Assembly: GCF_029760855.1 (NCBI RefSeq)
Contig: NZ_SOSI01000005.1
Location: forward strand, 62,001 to 126,000
Direction of reading: 5' to 3'
From: Erythrobacter litoralis
GTDB taxonomy: Bacteria > Pseudomonadota > Alphaproteobacteria > Sphingomonadales > Sphingomonadaceae
DNA: 64,000 nucleotides
This document shows, piece by piece, positions 63,641 to 64,000 of the stretch; the first letter of the stretch is position 1; each line of letters opens with the position of its first letter. The notes under the pieces are model-generated. The model had not been told where the DNA came from, searched no databases, and saw only the letters and a list, made by a program, of their open reading frames with translations. The position numbers were made by a program, and so were the translations under genes.

Positions 63641-64000
63641 ATGGCTTCCACCGCGCTCAATCACGTCTTCGGCGTCGCCCGTTCGCTCACCGGTAAGGCA
63701 TGGCGCTGGCGTGGGGGCAACATGGAACTAGGCGGCGGCTCGCTCGGCAATGGCGATGCGATCGTACGGCAATTGCTGCTGTCGCGCGGCGTGGCCGAAG
63801 CGGACCTTGCTCGCAATCTCGCGCCCACCCTGCGGGACTTCTTGCCCGATCCGAGCGAGTTCAACGATATGGACGCCGCCGCCGATCGGCTGGCGCAAGC
63901 CGTTCTCTCGCGAGAAAAGATCACGATCTACGGCGATTACGACGTCGACGGCGCGACCAGCAGCGCGCTTCTTATCCGTTTGCTGCGCGATCTCGGCGTG
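63641..64000 (+). CDS. recJ: Single-stranded-DNA exonuclease RecJ (partial, N-terminus)
   Basis: The ATG at 63641 opens a frame running off the end of the window, 120 codons. The sequence reaches the first DHH motif, TIYGDYDVDGATSSALLIRL, where Asp residues bind the catalytic manganese. RecJ degrades single-stranded DNA 5'-3' in recombination and mismatch repair. Residues before the motif (RSLTGKAWRWR) match sphingomonad RecJ N-termini. The rest of the gene lies beyond the window. Confidence 0.93.
   Translation, partial: MASTALNHVFGVARSLTGKAWRWRGGNMELGGGSLGNGDAIVRQLLLSRGVAEADLARNLAPTLRDFLPDPSEFNDMDAAADRLAQAVLSREKITIYGDYDVDGATSSALLIRLLRDLGV

Noticed and set aside
1-64000. CRISPR arrays, insertion sequences, prophage or restriction-modification genes
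   Set aside because: No regularly spaced repeats, transposase, integrase, phage or restriction-modification motifs were recognised on either strand.

Overview
This 64-kb window looks like chromosomal DNA of an alphaproteobacterium of the order Sphingomonadales, most likely family Erythrobacteraceae. The evidence is the dnaG-rpoD junction, a CckA/CpdR cell-cycle phosphorelay, a SapC-family protein, direct-repeat GTTC-N7-GTTC SOS boxes, an eukaryote-like NADP isocitrate dehydrogenase, and evenly high GC with G/C-rich third codon positions. No phage, insertion sequence, CRISPR array or plasmid gene is visible. The placement rests on gene content and motifs only.

Layout. 1-3.3 kb: the end of primase, sigma-70, and a monocistronic bacteriorhodopsin-type rhodopsin with an unusual D75/T79/G86 motif behind a structured leader. 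3.3-6.5 kb: a compact cluster rpiB-glyA-small protein-nrdR-trmJ. 6.5-11.9 kb: a PchB-like chorismate mutase, then trpB, a low-GC insert with small membrane-protein ORFs, trpA, accD and folC. 11.9-25.7 kb: an AmpG-like permease, a Rieske oxygenase, rluB-type and rsmD RNA-modification genes, an SOS-controlled UvrD/PcrA helicase, a RhlE-type helicase, an FAD oxidase, SapC, a candidate CCUCC-motif sRNA, an N-formylglutamate amidohydrolase and CpdR. tRNA-Val(GAC) lies at 25.8 kb.

25.9-35.5 kb, all on the minus strand, is a polysaccharide assembly locus: phosphoglycosyl transferase, a small secreted/membrane protein, a terminator, then ligase/polymerase, Wza-like lipoprotein, BY-kinase/chain-length protein, repeat protein, Wzy-like protein and sulfotransferase. 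It has no flippase and no ordinary glycosyltransferases, so it is either incomplete or works with genes elsewhere. 35.8-50.2 kb is core metabolism and regulation: icd, a GNAT-nitrilase fusion, a Kef-type antiporter, a small hydrophilic protein behind a sigma-EcfG-like promoter, alaS, a GST, recA with an SOS box, cckA, smpB and dapA. 50.3-64 kb holds a lytic transglycosylase, greB, an outer-membrane barrel, rlmN-methyltransferase-MOSC, a coupled SDR / cytochrome b / molybdopterin-oxidoreductase unit, CFA synthase, an amidohydrolase, a nitronate-monooxygenase-like protein, a flavodoxin-fold protein and the start of recJ.

The best leads are the DTG rhodopsin with its two structured upstream elements, the foreign-looking insert splitting trpB from trpA, the terminator 27 bases before the polysaccharide operon, the candidate sRNA at 24.2 kb, and two unreported-by-annotation SOS boxes. 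I did not find a clearly novel multi-gene defence or mobile system.
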